From Flavicella sp964230805 (GTDB taxonomy: Bacteria; Bacteroidota; Bacteroidia; Flavobacteriales; Flavobacteriaceae), in assembly GCA_964230805.1 (NCBI GenBank), contig CAXRIA010000006.1, positions 30,799-94,798 of the forward strand: 64,000 bases of DNA. The letters run 5' to 3'. The notes under the pieces are model-generated. The model was not told the DNA's origin. It saw only the letters and a program-made list of their open reading frames with translations, and searched no databases. A program made the translations under genes and the position numbers. This document shows positions 8,969 to 17,576 of the stretch, piece by piece; position 1 is the stretch's first letter; each line of letters opens with the position of its first letter.

Positions 8969-10243
8969 TTACAATGCTTTGAACGCTTGTTCTAAATCGG
9001 CTTTCAAATCAACTACATCCTCCAAACCAACAGACAAACGAATCAAATCTTGTGACACTCCTGCATCTGCTTGCTGTGCTACGCTCAATTGTTGATGTGT
9101 CGTACTCGCTGGATGAATGATTAATGATTTTGTATCTCCAATATTTGCAAGTAACGAAAATACCTCCGTAGCATCTGTTACTTTTTTGGCCGCTTCAAAT
9201 CCTCCTTTGATTCCAAAAGTTACAATTCCACTTTGTCCTTTGGGCAAATATTTTTTTGCCATCTCGTTGTATTTGTTACTTTCCAATCCAGGATAATTTA
9301 CCCAAGCCACCTCTTCTCTAGACTCAAGCCATTGCGCTAGTTCAAGAGCATTTTCACTGTGTTTTTTTATACGAACTGGCAATGTTTCCAATCCTTGGAT
9401 GATTTGAAAAGCATTGAACGGACTTAATGCTCCACCAAAATCGCGCAAACCTTCTAAAATCAACTTGAAAGTGTAGGAAGCAGCTCCAAGAACCTCATGA
9501 TACACCAATCCATGGTAGCCTGCTGAAGGTTCTGTAAACTCTGGGAACTTGCCATTCGCCCAGTTGAATGTTCCCGCATCGATGATCGCTCCTCCTAAAG
9601 AAGTTCCTTGTCCTCCAATATATTTTGTAAGTGAGTGAATCACAATATTTGCTCCATGCTTAATTGGGTTTAATAAAGCTGGTGTCGCTACTGTATTATC
9701 TACAATAAATGGCACCTCTGCTTGTTTCGCATGCGCAGAAATAGCTTCTAAATCCAATACGTCTAACTTCGGATTCCCCAAAGACTCCACGAAAAAAGCA
9801 CGTGTGTTATCTTGTACAGCATCTTTAAAACTATCTGGGTTCGATGCATCTACAAAAGTTGTTGTAATTCCCAGTCTTGGCAAAGTAACATTCAACAAAT
9901 TGTAAGTCCCTCCATACAAACTACTTGAGGCAACAATATGATCGCCTGCTTTCAACAAGGTCATCAGACCCGTAGAAATAGCAGAAGTCCCAGAAGCAAA
10001 AACTACAGCTCCTATTCCACCTTCAATCGCTGCCAAACGCTTTTGTAAAATGTCATTTGTTGGATTGTTTAATCTGGTGTAGATAAACCCTAATTCCGCC
10101 AACGAAAATAAATTTGCCGCATGATCTGTGTCATTAAAGACATAAGACGAAGATTGATAAATAGGAACCGCTCTTGTACCGAGTGTTTCTTTAGTTTCAT
10201 GTCCTGCATGCAAAGCCTGCGTTGCTAATTTTTGAATGTCCAT
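8969..10243 (-). CDS. metY: O-acetylhomoserine sulfhydrylase MetY
   Basis: 424 residues, PLP-dependent Cys/Met family, long form typical of O-acetylhomoserine aminocarboxypropyltransferase. It makes homocysteine from O-acetylhomoserine and sulfide. PLP lysine Lys207 (HSLTKYIGG), Asp182 (VDNTVATP), the TRLNNPT loop near 56-62, and the insertion around 230-260 that separates MetY from shorter MetZ/MetB enzymes. It has its own promoter (10411-10441), a 160-nt leader and a terminator, so it is a monocistronic unit divergent from metK. The region thus encodes two sulfhydrylases (MetY and MetZ). Confidence 0.94.
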   Translation of the reverse strand: MDIQKLATQALHAGHETKETLGTRAVPIYQSSSYVFNDTDHAANLFSLAELGFIYTRLNNPTNDILQKRLAAIEGGIGAVVFASGTSAISTGLMTLLKAGDHIVASSSLYGGTYNLLNVTLPRLGITTTFVDASNPDSFKDAVQDNTRAFFVESLGNPKLDVLDLEAISAHAKQAEVPFIVDNTVATPALLNPIKHGANIVIHSLTKYIGGQGTSLGGAIIDAGTFNWANGKFPEFTEPSAGYHGLVYHEVLGAASYTFKLILEGLRDFGGALSPFNAFQIIQGLETLPVRIKKHSENALELAQWLESREEVAWVNYPGLESNKYNEMAKKYLPKGQSGIVTFGIKGGFEAAKKVTDATEVFSLLANIGDTKSLIIHPASTTHQQLSVAQQADAGVSQDLIRLSVGLEDVVDLKADLEQAFKAL

Positions 10244-10404
10244 AGTTGTCTGATTTTAGAATTTGATTTCAAAAACGCTACCCGTAAAATAAAAGGTTTC
10301 GTTTTTTCTAATAGTTTTATTTGCCTCTTGATGAACTTGGTAGCATTTTTATGGTATATCAAGCGACCCGTCTTTTTTAAAATAAACTGATTTTTAAAAA
10401 ATTC
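10244..10404 (-). promoter_or_regulatory. Long metY 5' leader, possibly structured
   Basis: About 160 nt between the predicted start site and the metY ATG. On the minus strand GCTACC (10344-10339) is complementary to GGTAGC (10282-10277), and the latter is followed by GTTTTT. CTTGAT and ATCAAG also pair around the first element. I cannot match it to SAM-I or SAM-II. It may be an attenuator or an unknown SAM-sensing leader. Confidence 0.35.
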
Positions 10405-10410
10405 ACCATG

Positions 10411-10441
10411 CAAATTTAGAAACATTTTTTTAAGAAGGCAA
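10411..10441 (-). promoter_or_regulatory. Promoter of metY
   Basis: Minus strand: TTG at 10441-10439, a 20-bp spacer, then TAAATTTG at 10418-10411. It fits the Bacteroidota consensus. It is divergent from the metK promoter 18 bp away. Confidence 0.65.
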
Positions 10442-10458
10442 TATTCATTTCTTTTTTA

Positions 10459-10466
10459 TAATTTTG
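10459..10466 (+). promoter_or_regulatory. -7 box (TAATTTTG) of metK
   Basis: TAnnTTTG match. A start site about 7 nt downstream would place the SAM-II-like element at the very 5' end of the metK mRNA. No TTG occurs at the ideal distance. Confidence 0.55.
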
Positions 10467-10480
10467 CAGTCGTAAACAAA

Positions 10481-10552
10481 GAGGAGAGATTTGACTGATT
10501 GCCACCTCGTAAAAAAAGTGCTAAAGCAGGATTCCTATCTACTTCTTTAGCC
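10481..10552 (+). ncRNA. Candidate SAM-II riboswitch upstream of metK
   Basis: P1 GAGG (10481-10484) pairs with CCTC (10505-10508). The loop GATTTGACTGATTGCCA resembles the SAM-II loop GAUUUAACC..UUGCA. It is followed by an A-rich linker and GTGCTAAAGCAGG, the conserved GCUAAA pseudoknot strand. CTG of the loop can pair with CAG after GCTAAAG, as the P2 pseudoknot needs. GCTAAAG (10520-10526) is also perfectly complementary to CTTTAGC (10545-10551), a mutually exclusive switch helix. The position before metK fits a SAM sensor. The assignment is by eye, without covariance scoring. Confidence 0.62.
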
Positions 10553-10601
10553 TTTCGGCAGATTTCATTTTTCTCTTCCCAATTAATAAAAGAGAACTAG
10601 T

Positions 10602-11858
10602 ATGGCCTATTTATTTACTTCTGAATCGGTATCAGAGGGACATCCAGACAAGGTAGCAGATCAAATATCGGATGCGTTGATTGATAATTTTATGGCATTC
10701 GACCCAGAATCGAAAGTTGCTTGTGAAACTATGGTAACTACCGGTCAAGTTTTTTTGGCGGGTGAGGTAAAGTCAAGCACGTATCTCGACGTACAAAAAA
10801 TTGCACGTGAAACCATCAACAAAATTGGATACACCAAAGGTGAATATCAATTTGATGGCAATTCTTGTGGTGTTTTGTCTGCCATTCACGAACAATCAGA
10901 GGATATCAACCGCGGTATCGACAGAGCTAAAAAAGAAGAACAAGGAGCAGGTGACCAAGGAATGATGTTTGGCTATGCCACCAACGAAACGGATAATTAC
11001 ATGCCTTTGGCTCTCGAACTCTCACATCGACTTCTTATCGAACTCGCAGAATTACGAAGAGAGAACAAGGAAATTTCATATTTACGTCCCGATGCCAAAA
11101 GTCAAGTAACGATTGAATATTCTGATGATAACAAGCCCCAACGAATCGAAGCGATTGTTATTTCTACGCAACACGATCCCTTTGACGAAGACGACGCTGT
11201 TATGCTGGCAAAAATAAAATCAGACATTCTGTCTATTGTAATTCCTCGAGTCCTTGCAAAGTTGACTCCTGAAATTCAAGCCCTGTTTGGAGATGACATC
11301 AAATACCACATCAATCCAACGGGTAAGTTTGTCATTGGTGGACCTCATGGAGACACAGGCTTAACGGGAAGAAAAATCATTGTAGACACCTATGGTGGAA
11401 AAGGAGCTCACGGAGGTGGGGCATTTAGCGGGAAAGACCCGAGTAAAGTAGATCGCTCCGCTGCTTACGCCACAAGACATATTGCAAAAAATTTAGTGGC
11501 TGCTGGTGTGGCAGATGAGATTTTGGTGCAAGTTTCCTATGCGATTGGCGTGGTAGAACCGATGGGAATTTTCGTGGAAACCTACGGAACTTCAAAAGTA
11601 AATTTATCGGATGGTGAAATTGCCAAAAAAATCAACACGCTGTTTGACATGCGTCCCATTGCTATTGAAGAGCGTTTGAAATTAAGAAATCCCATTTATT
11701 TAGAAACGGCTGCATACGGTCATATGGGAAGAACGCCGGAAGTGAAAACAGTTCGTTACAACTCTCCAAGTGGTGAATTTGTTGAAAAAGAAATTGAAAC
11801 ATTCACGTGGGAAAAATTGGATTATGTTGAAAAAGTGAAAGAAGCATTTGGTTTATAA
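10602..11858 (+). CDS. metK: S-adenosylmethionine synthetase
   Basis: 418 residues. It makes SAM from methionine and ATP in the cytoplasm. The ATP site HPDK has His14-Lys17. The hexapeptide-like GAGDQGMMFGY and the glycine-rich loop GGGAFSGKDPSKVDRS are both present, and the length is that of the Bacteroidota form. The start ATG at 10602 gives MAYLFTSESVSEGHPDK, as in homologues. It is a single-gene unit with a 130-nt leader containing the SAM-II-like element and a terminator 38 bp after the stop. SAM feedback on its own synthase would close the loop with the SAM-I-controlled operon next door. Confidence 0.98.
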   Translation: MAYLFTSESVSEGHPDKVADQISDALIDNFMAFDPESKVACETMVTTGQVFLAGEVKSSTYLDVQKIARETINKIGYTKGEYQFDGNSCGVLSAIHEQSEDINRGIDRAKKEEQGAGDQGMMFGYATNETDNYMPLALELSHRLLIELAELRRENKEISYLRPDAKSQVTIEYSDDNKPQRIEAIVISTQHDPFDEDDAVMLAKIKSDILSIVIPRVLAKLTPEIQALFGDDIKYHINPTGKFVIGGPHGDTGLTGRKIIVDTYGGKGAHGGGAFSGKDPSKVDRSAAYATRHIAKNLVAAGVADEILVQVSYAIGVVEPMGIFVETYGTSKVNLSDGEIAKKINTLFDMRPIAIEERLKLRNPIYLETAAYGHMGRTPEVKTVRYNSPSGEFVEKEIETFTWEKLDYVEKVKEAFGL

Positions 11859-11895
11859 AACCCCCTGCATCGGTGCATTCGCTTTTTCTTGAAAT

Positions 11896-11927
11896 AAAAA
11901 AGAGGCCTTTTAAGGTCTCTTTTTTTT
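11896..11927 (+). terminator. Terminator after metK
   Basis: AAAAAAGAG-G-CCTT/AAGG-T-CTCTTTTTTT hairpin with one internal mismatch and a long T run on the plus strand. Confidence 0.85.
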
Positions 11928-11934
11928 ATTTTTG
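11927..11934 (+). promoter_or_regulatory. -7 box (TATTTTTG) of udk
   Basis: TAnnTTTG match directly after the metK terminator, 19 bp before the udk ATG. It implies a leader of about a dozen nucleotides. Confidence 0.5.
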
Positions 11935-11953
11935 TCTGACAAAAACAAAGAAA

Positions 11954-12562
11954 ATGTTCATTATTGGCATCACTGGAGGTACTGCAAGCGGAAAAACAAC
12001 TACAGTCGAAAAAATAATATCACATTATGGCAATGATCAAGTTGCTATTCTAGCGCAAGATGCCTATTACAAAAGCCACGACCACTTGAGTTTTACGGAT
12101 CGTTCCGCTCTCAATTTTGACCATCCCAGCGCTATTGATTTTGATCTACTATACAAACATCTTTGGTTGTTGAAAAAAGGTGAAAGCATTGCCTCTCCTA
12201 TTTACTCCTTTACCAAGCACCTTAGAACCTCCAAAACAAAAAGAGTATCACCCAAAAAAATTCTTATCGTAGAGGGTATTCTTATCTTTCATGACAGACG
12301 AATTGCAAAACTCTTGGATCTGAAAGTATTTTTGGAGGCTTCAGAAAGTATCCGATTGGAAAGAAGAATTGAGAGAGATTGTTCGGAACGAGGAAGAACA
12401 GAGGAAGAAATAAAAAAGAGGTTTCAAAACACACTAAAACCCATGCACAATTTGTATATTGAACCCTCGAAAAAGATTGCCGATGTTGTGATTCTAAATG
12501 ACAAAAACAGCAACGATGCCTTTCGAAGTTTATTAACATGTATTCCCATAGAGAACTCATGA
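11954..12562 (+). CDS. udk: Uridine kinase
   Basis: 202 residues. It phosphorylates uridine (and cytidine) for pyrimidine salvage. The P-loop GGTASGKT is at residues 8-15, followed by ILAQDAYYKSHD, FDHPSAIDFD and IVEGILIFHD, the usual PRK/UK family blocks. An in-frame ATG 27 codons upstream overlaps the metK terminator and the promoter, so the start MFIIGITGG at 11954 is chosen. The stop codon overlaps the next gene's start (ATGA), so the two are co-transcribed. Confidence 0.95.
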   Translation: MFIIGITGGTASGKTTTVEKIISHYGNDQVAILAQDAYYKSHDHLSFTDRSALNFDHPSAIDFDLLYKHLWLLKKGESIASPIYSFTKHLRTSKTKRVSPKKILIVEGILIFHDRRIAKLLDLKVFLEASESIRLERRIERDCSERGRTEEEIKKRFQNTLKPMHNLYIEPSKKIADVVILNDKNSNDAFRSLLTCIPIENS

Positions 12563-12876
12563 AATCTTTAAAAAAAATTCGAAACAACAAATTTTTTAAA
12601 TTTTTCACCAACCGGTATGTAATCATTGTTTTGATATTTACTATTTGGATGCTGTTTTTTGATGAAAACTCTTTTGTAAATCACCGAGAGTTTAACAAAG
12701 AAATCAAAGAATTAGAGAATTCCATAGAATTTTACCAAACTGAAATCGAACGGAACAAAAAAATGATTGAAACTTTGGAAGACTCGAATCGCTTAGAAAA
12801 GTTTGCACGCGAGAAATTTTTTATGAAAAAGGAAAACGAAACTCTTTTTCTGATCGAATACGACACCCTCCGCTAA
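12559..12876 (+). CDS. Septum formation initiator (FtsB/DivIC-like) protein
   Basis: 105 residues, single-pass inner-membrane protein of the divisome. A basic N-terminus is followed by a membrane segment at about 20-34, a coiled coil at 43-75, and the conserved LEKFAREKFFMKKENE block near 79-94 ending in an acidic tail. Start ATG at 12559 overlaps the udk stop by 4 nt. An upstream ATG seven codons earlier would lie inside udk and is not needed. FtsB and DivIC belong to one family, so I leave the symbol open. Confidence 0.85.
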   Translation: MKSLKKIRNNKFFKFFTNRYVIIVLIFTIWMLFFDENSFVNHREFNKEIKELENSIEFYQTEIERNKKMIETLEDSNRLEKFAREKFFMKKENETLFLIEYDTLR

Positions 12877-12897
12877 TTCAAAAAACTAATTTTTATT

Positions 12898-13863
12898 TCA
12901 AACAGAAAAAGGTCTTTTACCTCCGAAAAAATGGCTGGTTAAAAATCCAAAACCATATCCAAAAAACTGAATGGTCGTACTCAAAAGACTTAATGTTCCC
13001 ACAATCAAACTTTTATTTTGAGAACTTGCGTGAAGAAAAATAAGGGCGTAATAGGCTCCGTACAACAAGATTCCCGACCAAAGCCCCATCACCACAGCGC
13101 AAATCGATGATAAAAAACCAAGAACAAACACACACGGAAACCAATAGGTCCATCTGGCCGTATGAGGAAAACGTTTGTTTAACAAAGGGCGTGCTTTTCC
13201 AAAAGCGAGGGTTTGTTTGTAAAATTGACCAAAGGTACTACGTCTTTTGTGGTATACAAATGCCGTTTCAATAAGTTGGGTTTCCAAACCATTTTCCCAC
13301 AATCGGAAGGTCAAATCAATATCCTCTCCAATTTTCAAATCAGAAAAACCCTGGGTGCTGTCAAATGCTTTTTTGGACAAACCTAGATTAAAGCTTCTCG
13401 GTTGAAATTTTCCTACGGATCGCTTCTTCCCTCGAATACCTCCTGTGGTCAAAAAAGCCGTCATTGAATAATTGATCGCTTTTTGTAGGTGGGTAAAATT
13501 ATCGTGAGCGGCATCAGGACCTCCGTAAGCGTCTGTATAATTCTCTTTTAAGACTTTATCTACTGAAATCAAATAATTTGGTGGAATGATACAATCCGAA
13601 TCAAAAACCACAAAATAATCCCCTTTTGCACGTTTCATTCCGTAATTTCTACTCCGACCCGCACCTTTATTTTCTGTTAAAAAATATTGAATGTCAAGTT
13701 TTTCTTCGAAGTTTGCAACAACATCACGACAAGTATTTGGAGAGCCATCTTCAACGATGATCACTTCAAAGGAAATGTTTCCTTCGAGCTGTGTCAAGCT
13801 TTCCAACAATTCCTCCACTTCCAAAGGTCTGTTGTATACTGGTATGATAATAGAATACGTCAT
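12898..13863 (-). CDS. Family 2 glycosyltransferase with C-terminal membrane segments
   Basis: 321 residues. The GT-A fold is N-terminal: IIIPVYNRP at 5-13, VEDGSP near 38-42, and the metal-binding DSD at 88-90. A later GEDIDLTFRL near 183 supplies the catalytic acid. Two to three hydrophobic segments at about 240-310 anchor it to the inner membrane. It probably adds a sugar to a lipid-linked or cell-surface glycan, but donor and acceptor cannot be told. It is convergent with the ftsB-like gene and has its own -7 box, so it is a single-gene unit. Confidence 0.88.
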   Translation of the reverse strand: MTYSIIIPVYNRPLEVEELLESLTQLEGNISFEVIIVEDGSPNTCRDVVANFEEKLDIQYFLTENKGAGRSRNYGMKRAKGDYFVVFDSDCIIPPNYLISVDKVLKENYTDAYGGPDAAHDNFTHLQKAINYSMTAFLTTGGIRGKKRSVGKFQPRSFNLGLSKKAFDSTQGFSDLKIGEDIDLTFRLWENGLETQLIETAFVYHKRRSTFGQFYKQTLAFGKARPLLNKRFPHTARWTYWFPCVFVLGFLSSICAVVMGLWSGILLYGAYYALIFLHASSQNKSLIVGTLSLLSTTIQFFGYGFGFLTSHFFGGKRPFSV

Positions 13864-13877
13864 TCAACAAATAAAGC

Positions 13878-13885
13878 CAAAGATA
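13878..13885 (-). promoter_or_regulatory. -7 box (TATCTTTG) of the glycosyltransferase gene
   Basis: Exact TAnnTTTG match on the minus strand, 14 bp before the ATG. The leader would be very short. Confidence 0.5.
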
Positions 13886-13919
13886 ACAAGCTTCTTTCGA
13901 ATTCTAAGAAGATCTCAAA

Positions 13920-13957
13920 CAAAAAAAGCAAGCTTTTGAAAGCTTGCTTTTTTTTTG
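13920..13957 (-). terminator. Terminator after fabI
   Basis: AAGCAAGCTTT/AAAGCTTGCTT stem with A and T runs on opposite flanks, so it could act in both directions. It lies 18 bp past the fabI stop. Confidence 0.85.
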
Positions 13958-13974
13958 AATTGTGTCGCATTTAT

Positions 13975-14793
13975 TTATTCCTCGTCATTGACGAATTTTT
14001 CCATCACGCCATCACTCACTCCCATATTTGAGAAACCTCCATCGTGGAAAAGATTTTGCAAGGTTACTTTTTTCGTCAAGTCCGAAAATAGAGAAATGGT
14101 ATAATCTGCACATTCTGCGGCAGTCGCATTCCCTAAAGCTGACATTTTCTCCGCATAATTGATAAATCCATCAAAACCTTTCACTCCATTTCCGGCAGTG
14201 GTTGGTGTTGGCGATTGTGAAATTGTATTCACACGAACTTTGTGATCTCTTCCAAAGAAATAACCAAAACTACGTGCAATGGATTCCAAATAGGCTTTGT
14301 TGTCCGCCATATCATTGTAATCTGGGAAAACGCGTTGCGCTGCCATGTAGGTCAATGCCACGATAGAACCCCATTCGTTCATTGCTTTTTTATTGTACAA
14401 TAAATTCATTACTCTGTGAAATGAAAGCGCTGAAATATCAAATCCTTTGTGGGTAAAGTCATAGTTAGAATCTGTGTAATGTTTCCCTTTTCGAACATTC
14501 AAAGACATGCCAATAGAGTGCAAAACAAAGTCAATTTTACCTCCCAATATCTCCATGGATTGGTCTATCAAATTTGACAAATCTTCCATAGAAGTAGCAT
14601 CTGCTGGAATCACTTGTGAACCTGTTTTTTCTGCCAATTCATTTATGGTTCCCATTCGCATCGCAATCGGCGCATTTGTAAGCACAAAAGTGGCTCCTTC
14701 TTCATGAGCACGCTCAGCAACCTTCCAAGCTATTGAATTTGAATCCAACGCTCCAAAAATGATTCCTTTTTTTCCTTTTAATAAATTATACAT
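13975..14793 (-). CDS. fabI: Enoyl-[acyl-carrier-protein] reductase (NADH) FabI
   Basis: 272 residues. It reduces trans-2-enoyl-ACP in the last step of each fatty-acid elongation cycle. SDR-type cofactor region GALDSNSIAW at 14-23. The FabI Tyr-Tyr-Lys set is Tyr149 (LTYMAAQR), Tyr159 and Lys166 (YNDMADNK), with the six-residue spacing that defines FabI rather than FabL/FabV. It follows recN in the leftward run but has its own -7 box 53 bp upstream and a strong terminator. Confidence 0.96.
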   Translation of the reverse strand: MYNLLKGKKGIIFGALDSNSIAWKVAERAHEEGATFVLTNAPIAMRMGTINELAEKTGSQVIPADATSMEDLSNLIDQSMEILGGKIDFVLHSIGMSLNVRKGKHYTDSNYDFTHKGFDISALSFHRVMNLLYNKKAMNEWGSIVALTYMAAQRVFPDYNDMADNKAYLESIARSFGYFFGRDHKVRVNTISQSPTPTTAGNGVKGFDGFINYAEKMSALGNATAAECADYTISLFSDLTKKVTLQNLFHDGGFSNMGVSDGVMEKFVNDEE

Positions 14794-14846
14794 ACTTGTC
14801 TTAATTATAGTTTCGTTAGCTAAAATACATACTTTTGCAAAGTGGG

Positions 14847-14854
14847 CAAATATA
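14847..14854 (-). promoter_or_regulatory. -7 box (TATATTTG) of fabI
   Basis: TAnnTTTG match on the minus strand, 53 bp before the fabI ATG. No TTG at the ideal distance. Confidence 0.45.
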
Positions 14855-14893
14855 CTATTATAGTTTAAAGTTTAAAAATTTATACCTCGAATA

Positions 14894-14919
14894 GTGCCCA
14901 ATCTTACTCCATAGGGCAC
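14894..14919 (-). terminator. Weak terminator-like hairpin after recN
   Basis: GTGCCC (14919-14914) pairs with GGGCAC (14899-14894) across a 14-nt loop, 4 nt after the recN stop. The T tract behind it is poor, so termination is uncertain. Confidence 0.4.
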
Positions 14920-14922
14920 CCA

Positions 14923-16578
14923 TCAAAAATTCAACAGCTCTTTTGCGTGTTCCAATGCAGAAGCACTCATTTGTTTCCCTCCTAAAATTTCAGCCAATTC
15001 AGCCACACGCTCTTCCGCATTCAATTTTTTCATATAGGTATGGGTAACACCTACTGCCTCTTTTTTATAAACTTTATAATGGTGACTTCCTTTCGCTGCT
15101 ATTTGGGGCAAATGCGTAATCGTGATGACCTGCATAAATTTGGCCATCTCATGCATTACCTCCGCAATTTTATTGGAAACTTCTCCAGAGACTCCTGTAT
15201 CAATTTCATCGAAAATAATGGTCGGCAACTTCAAATATTTTGACAAAATCAATTTTACTCCAAGCATAATTCTAGACATCTCTCCACCAGACGCCACTTT
15301 TTTAAGAGGCTCAAAACCAACTCCCTTGTTCGCAGAAAAAAGAAAAGAAAGTGCATCGCAACCATGACTTGTAAATGCCTCTACTTTCTCCAAACCGATT
15401 TGAAATCGAGCATTTTCCATCCCTAAATTTGACAATACGGCCTGAAGTTGCTGGGTCAATTCCGGAATGGCTTGCTTTCTTTTTTGATGTATCTTATTTG
15501 CAAGTTCTTCTAAGTTTGCTCTCAAATGTGTTATTTCTTCTTCTTTCTCCTCAAGCATTTCGGAAGCATTGTCAACTTTAGCAACCTTCTCTTCTAAAGC
15601 GTGAAGAATTGTCGAAAGTTCTATTATGGAAGTGGTTCCATGCTTTTTTTGCAAATCGTATATCAATTGCAATCTATCGTTAAAACCTTCTATTTCAGAA
15701 GGATTGAAATCTACATCTTCATTTGCTTTTTCTAGTTCATAAATCACATCTTCCATTTCGATTTTCAAACTCTCTATTCTTTGGAAAAATGTTTCGTATT
15801 CTTCGGAATATGAGGAAATTTTTCGAAGCACACTACACAATGAGGTGAGTGAACTCTGAATTCCCACTTGCTCCGCATTTGCAAGGGCAATACTTTCTGA
15901 CAATGCGAGCTTAATTACCTCGATATTATTGAGTTTTTCTAAGGTCTGTTCTAACTGTTCTTGCTCGCCTTCTTTCAAGGATGCTTCCGAAAGTTCCGTG
16001 TACAAATGTTTGTTGTAGGCATATTCTTGTTGGAACAACTCCTGATTTTTTTGCAAATCTTCCAATTCTTTGAGCTTCACTTTGTAACTTTGTCTTAAAA
16101 CACTGTACTCTTGAAGTAATTCGTGATTGGCTGCCAAAGCATCTAGAATCTTGAATTGATAGCTCGTTTCCGAAAGTCGTGCTGTTGTATTCTGAGAATG
16201 CACGTCCAACAGCTGATCTTTTAATACATTCAACACTTGCAAAGTCACAGGCGTGTCGTTTACAAAGGCTCTTGATTTTCCACTTGGCAAGATCTCTCTT
16301 CTCAAAATAGTTTCTCCCTCATAATCCAAATCTTGCGACTCGAAAAAATCTTGAAGCTTATAATCTTCAATGGAAAAGGTCGCTTCAATAACGCATTTCT
16401 TATCTGTTTTTTTTAGGCTACTCAAATCGGCTCTATTGCCCATTACCAAACCCAATGCTCCTAACAGAATTGATTTTCCTGAACCAGTTTCACCCGTGAT
16501 GGTAGACAGACCGTTTGTGAAATCAACTTGAAGGGATTGAATCAATGCGTAATTCGAAATGGAAAGTGCTGTTAACAA
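14923..16578 (-). CDS. recN: DNA repair protein RecN (SMC-like ATPase)
   Basis: 551 residues. An SMC-related ATPase acting early in double-strand-break repair. Walker A GETGSGKS is at 29-36, long coiled-coil arms flank the middle, and the signature (ASGGEMSR) and Walker B (IIFDEIDTGVSGEV) follow at about 430-480. The start codon is TTG at 16578-16576. Translation from it gives MLTALSISNYALIQ, the conserved RecN N-terminus, and no ATG upstream fits. It is the last gene of the bamD-rpoZ-coaBC-porD-recN run, 107 bp after porD. Confidence 0.95.
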   Translation of the reverse strand: MLTALSISNYALIQSLQVDFTNGLSTITGETGSGKSILLGALGLVMGNRADLSSLKKTDKKCVIEATFSIEDYKLQDFFESQDLDYEGETILRREILPSGKSRAFVNDTPVTLQVLNVLKDQLLDVHSQNTTARLSETSYQFKILDALAANHELLQEYSVLRQSYKVKLKELEDLQKNQELFQQEYAYNKHLYTELSEASLKEGEQEQLEQTLEKLNNIEVIKLALSESIALANAEQVGIQSSLTSLCSVLRKISSYSEEYETFFQRIESLKIEMEDVIYELEKANEDVDFNPSEIEGFNDRLQLIYDLQKKHGTTSIIELSTILHALEEKVAKVDNASEMLEEKEEEITHLRANLEELANKIHQKRKQAIPELTQQLQAVLSNLGMENARFQIGLEKVEAFTSHGCDALSFLFSANKGVGFEPLKKVASGGEMSRIMLGVKLILSKYLKLPTIIFDEIDTGVSGEVSNKIAEVMHEMAKFMQVITITHLPQIAAKGSHHYKVYKKEAVGVTHTYMKKLNAEERVAELAEILGGKQMSASALEHAKELLNF

Positions 16579-16685
16579 AATCTACCTATTTTAGGGTGCT
16601 TGTTTCTCTATCATTCATTGTGGATAACTCTTGGGTTCATTTTGATTTGAAAACAAACCTCCTTGCAAGTTTTCCGCTGCTAAAA

Positions 16686-17576
16686 TTAATCAATTTTTTG
16701 CCATTTCGTCAAGTTGACTGGCGATATTCTTCGCAGTGTGGCGAGTACTTCTTTTTTGTTGTTGTATTTTCCGTCTTGGAATACATTTACAATTTCATCA
16801 GCTTTGGCGTCTAAAAAAGTTCGTATGAGCAAAGAATTTCTATTTTTCCGAAACAATTTTTCCAACGTTAAAATAGATTGTCCAATAGCCTCTTTCGCCT
16901 CAGATTCATTCGTTGAAAAAACATCCATCCCTTTTCTATGGTAAGTATATAACGCTTTTCTATACTCTTCGTGAGCCGAAGAAAGAATCTGATCAAGTAA
17001 TGAAAAGCGATTGGCTTGATTGCGCTTGAGCGTCCAACCATCATCATTGCTTTGCTGTGCAAAATTTGCTACATCCATCGCTTTTTGAAAATAAGACTCC
17101 CCTCCTTTGAAAGCAAACGTGTCGGCATCTGTCCCTAAAATAGTATAGGCATAAAACGCCATCAATGAAATCAAATTGGAATCATACCCATTTGGATTGA
17201 AATTTAAGGGCTCAAACTCGGTGTATTCAAAAGATATATTCTTGTCGTTGTAATTGAGTATTGGAGAGCTGTAGGAAGTTCCAAAAATAGGTCTTACCAC
17301 ATTGACTTGAAGGGTTCCTGTAAAATTTTTGCCCGATTGTGCTGTGATAATAAAGGTCATGCCACAGCTTACTTTTTCATTTTCACTATACGTTACATCG
17401 GTCCACTTTTGTTGATTGACAAATTCGGTCAGTGCTGTTTTTAACGTTTCAAAGACCTGCTTATTTGTTCGTGCAATTTGATTCGCATTGATCTCAATTG
17501 TACAATCCAGTTCTTGTCCCGAAACCGGATGCATCAACGTGAGAAAAAACGCAAATAAAAACAGCTGTTTAAACAT
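16686..17576 (-). CDS. porD: PorD-like DUF4835 protein (type IX secretion-associated)
   Basis: 296 residues with a Sec signal peptide at 1-20 (VSG cleavage before QELDCTIEIN). The remainder matches the DUF4835 family by eye: NYNDKNISFEYTEFEPLNFN, DSNLISLMAFYAYTILGTD and LDAKADEIVNVF are its hallmark blocks. Members carry the name PorD in annotation because of a link to the Bacteroidota type IX secretion and gliding apparatus; the mechanism is not established. It is translationally coupled to coaBC (8-nt overlap), a neighbourhood typical of the phylum. Confidence 0.82.
   Translation of the reverse strand: MFKQLFLFAFFLTLMHPVSGQELDCTIEINANQIARTNKQVFETLKTALTEFVNQQKWTDVTYSENEKVSCGMTFIITAQSGKNFTGTLQVNVVRPIFGTSYSSPILNYNDKNISFEYTEFEPLNFNPNGYDSNLISLMAFYAYTILGTDADTFAFKGGESYFQKAMDVANFAQQSNDDGWTLKRNQANRFSLLDQILSSAHEEYRKALYTYHRKGMDVFSTNESEAKEAIGQSILTLEKLFRKNRNSLLIRTFLDAKADEIVNVFQDGKYNNKKEVLATLRRISPVNLTKWQKID

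Noticed and set aside
10339..10390. metY leader as a second SAM-II riboswitch
   Set aside because: It has TGCTA and an A-rich linker, but the pseudoknot strand reads GCTACC, not GCTAAA, and P1 does not form convincingly. Kept only as an unknown leader.
14830..14837. TACTTTTG on the plus strand upstream of fabI
   Set aside because: It matches the -7 consensus but no rightward gene follows. Probably chance in A/T-rich intergenic DNA.
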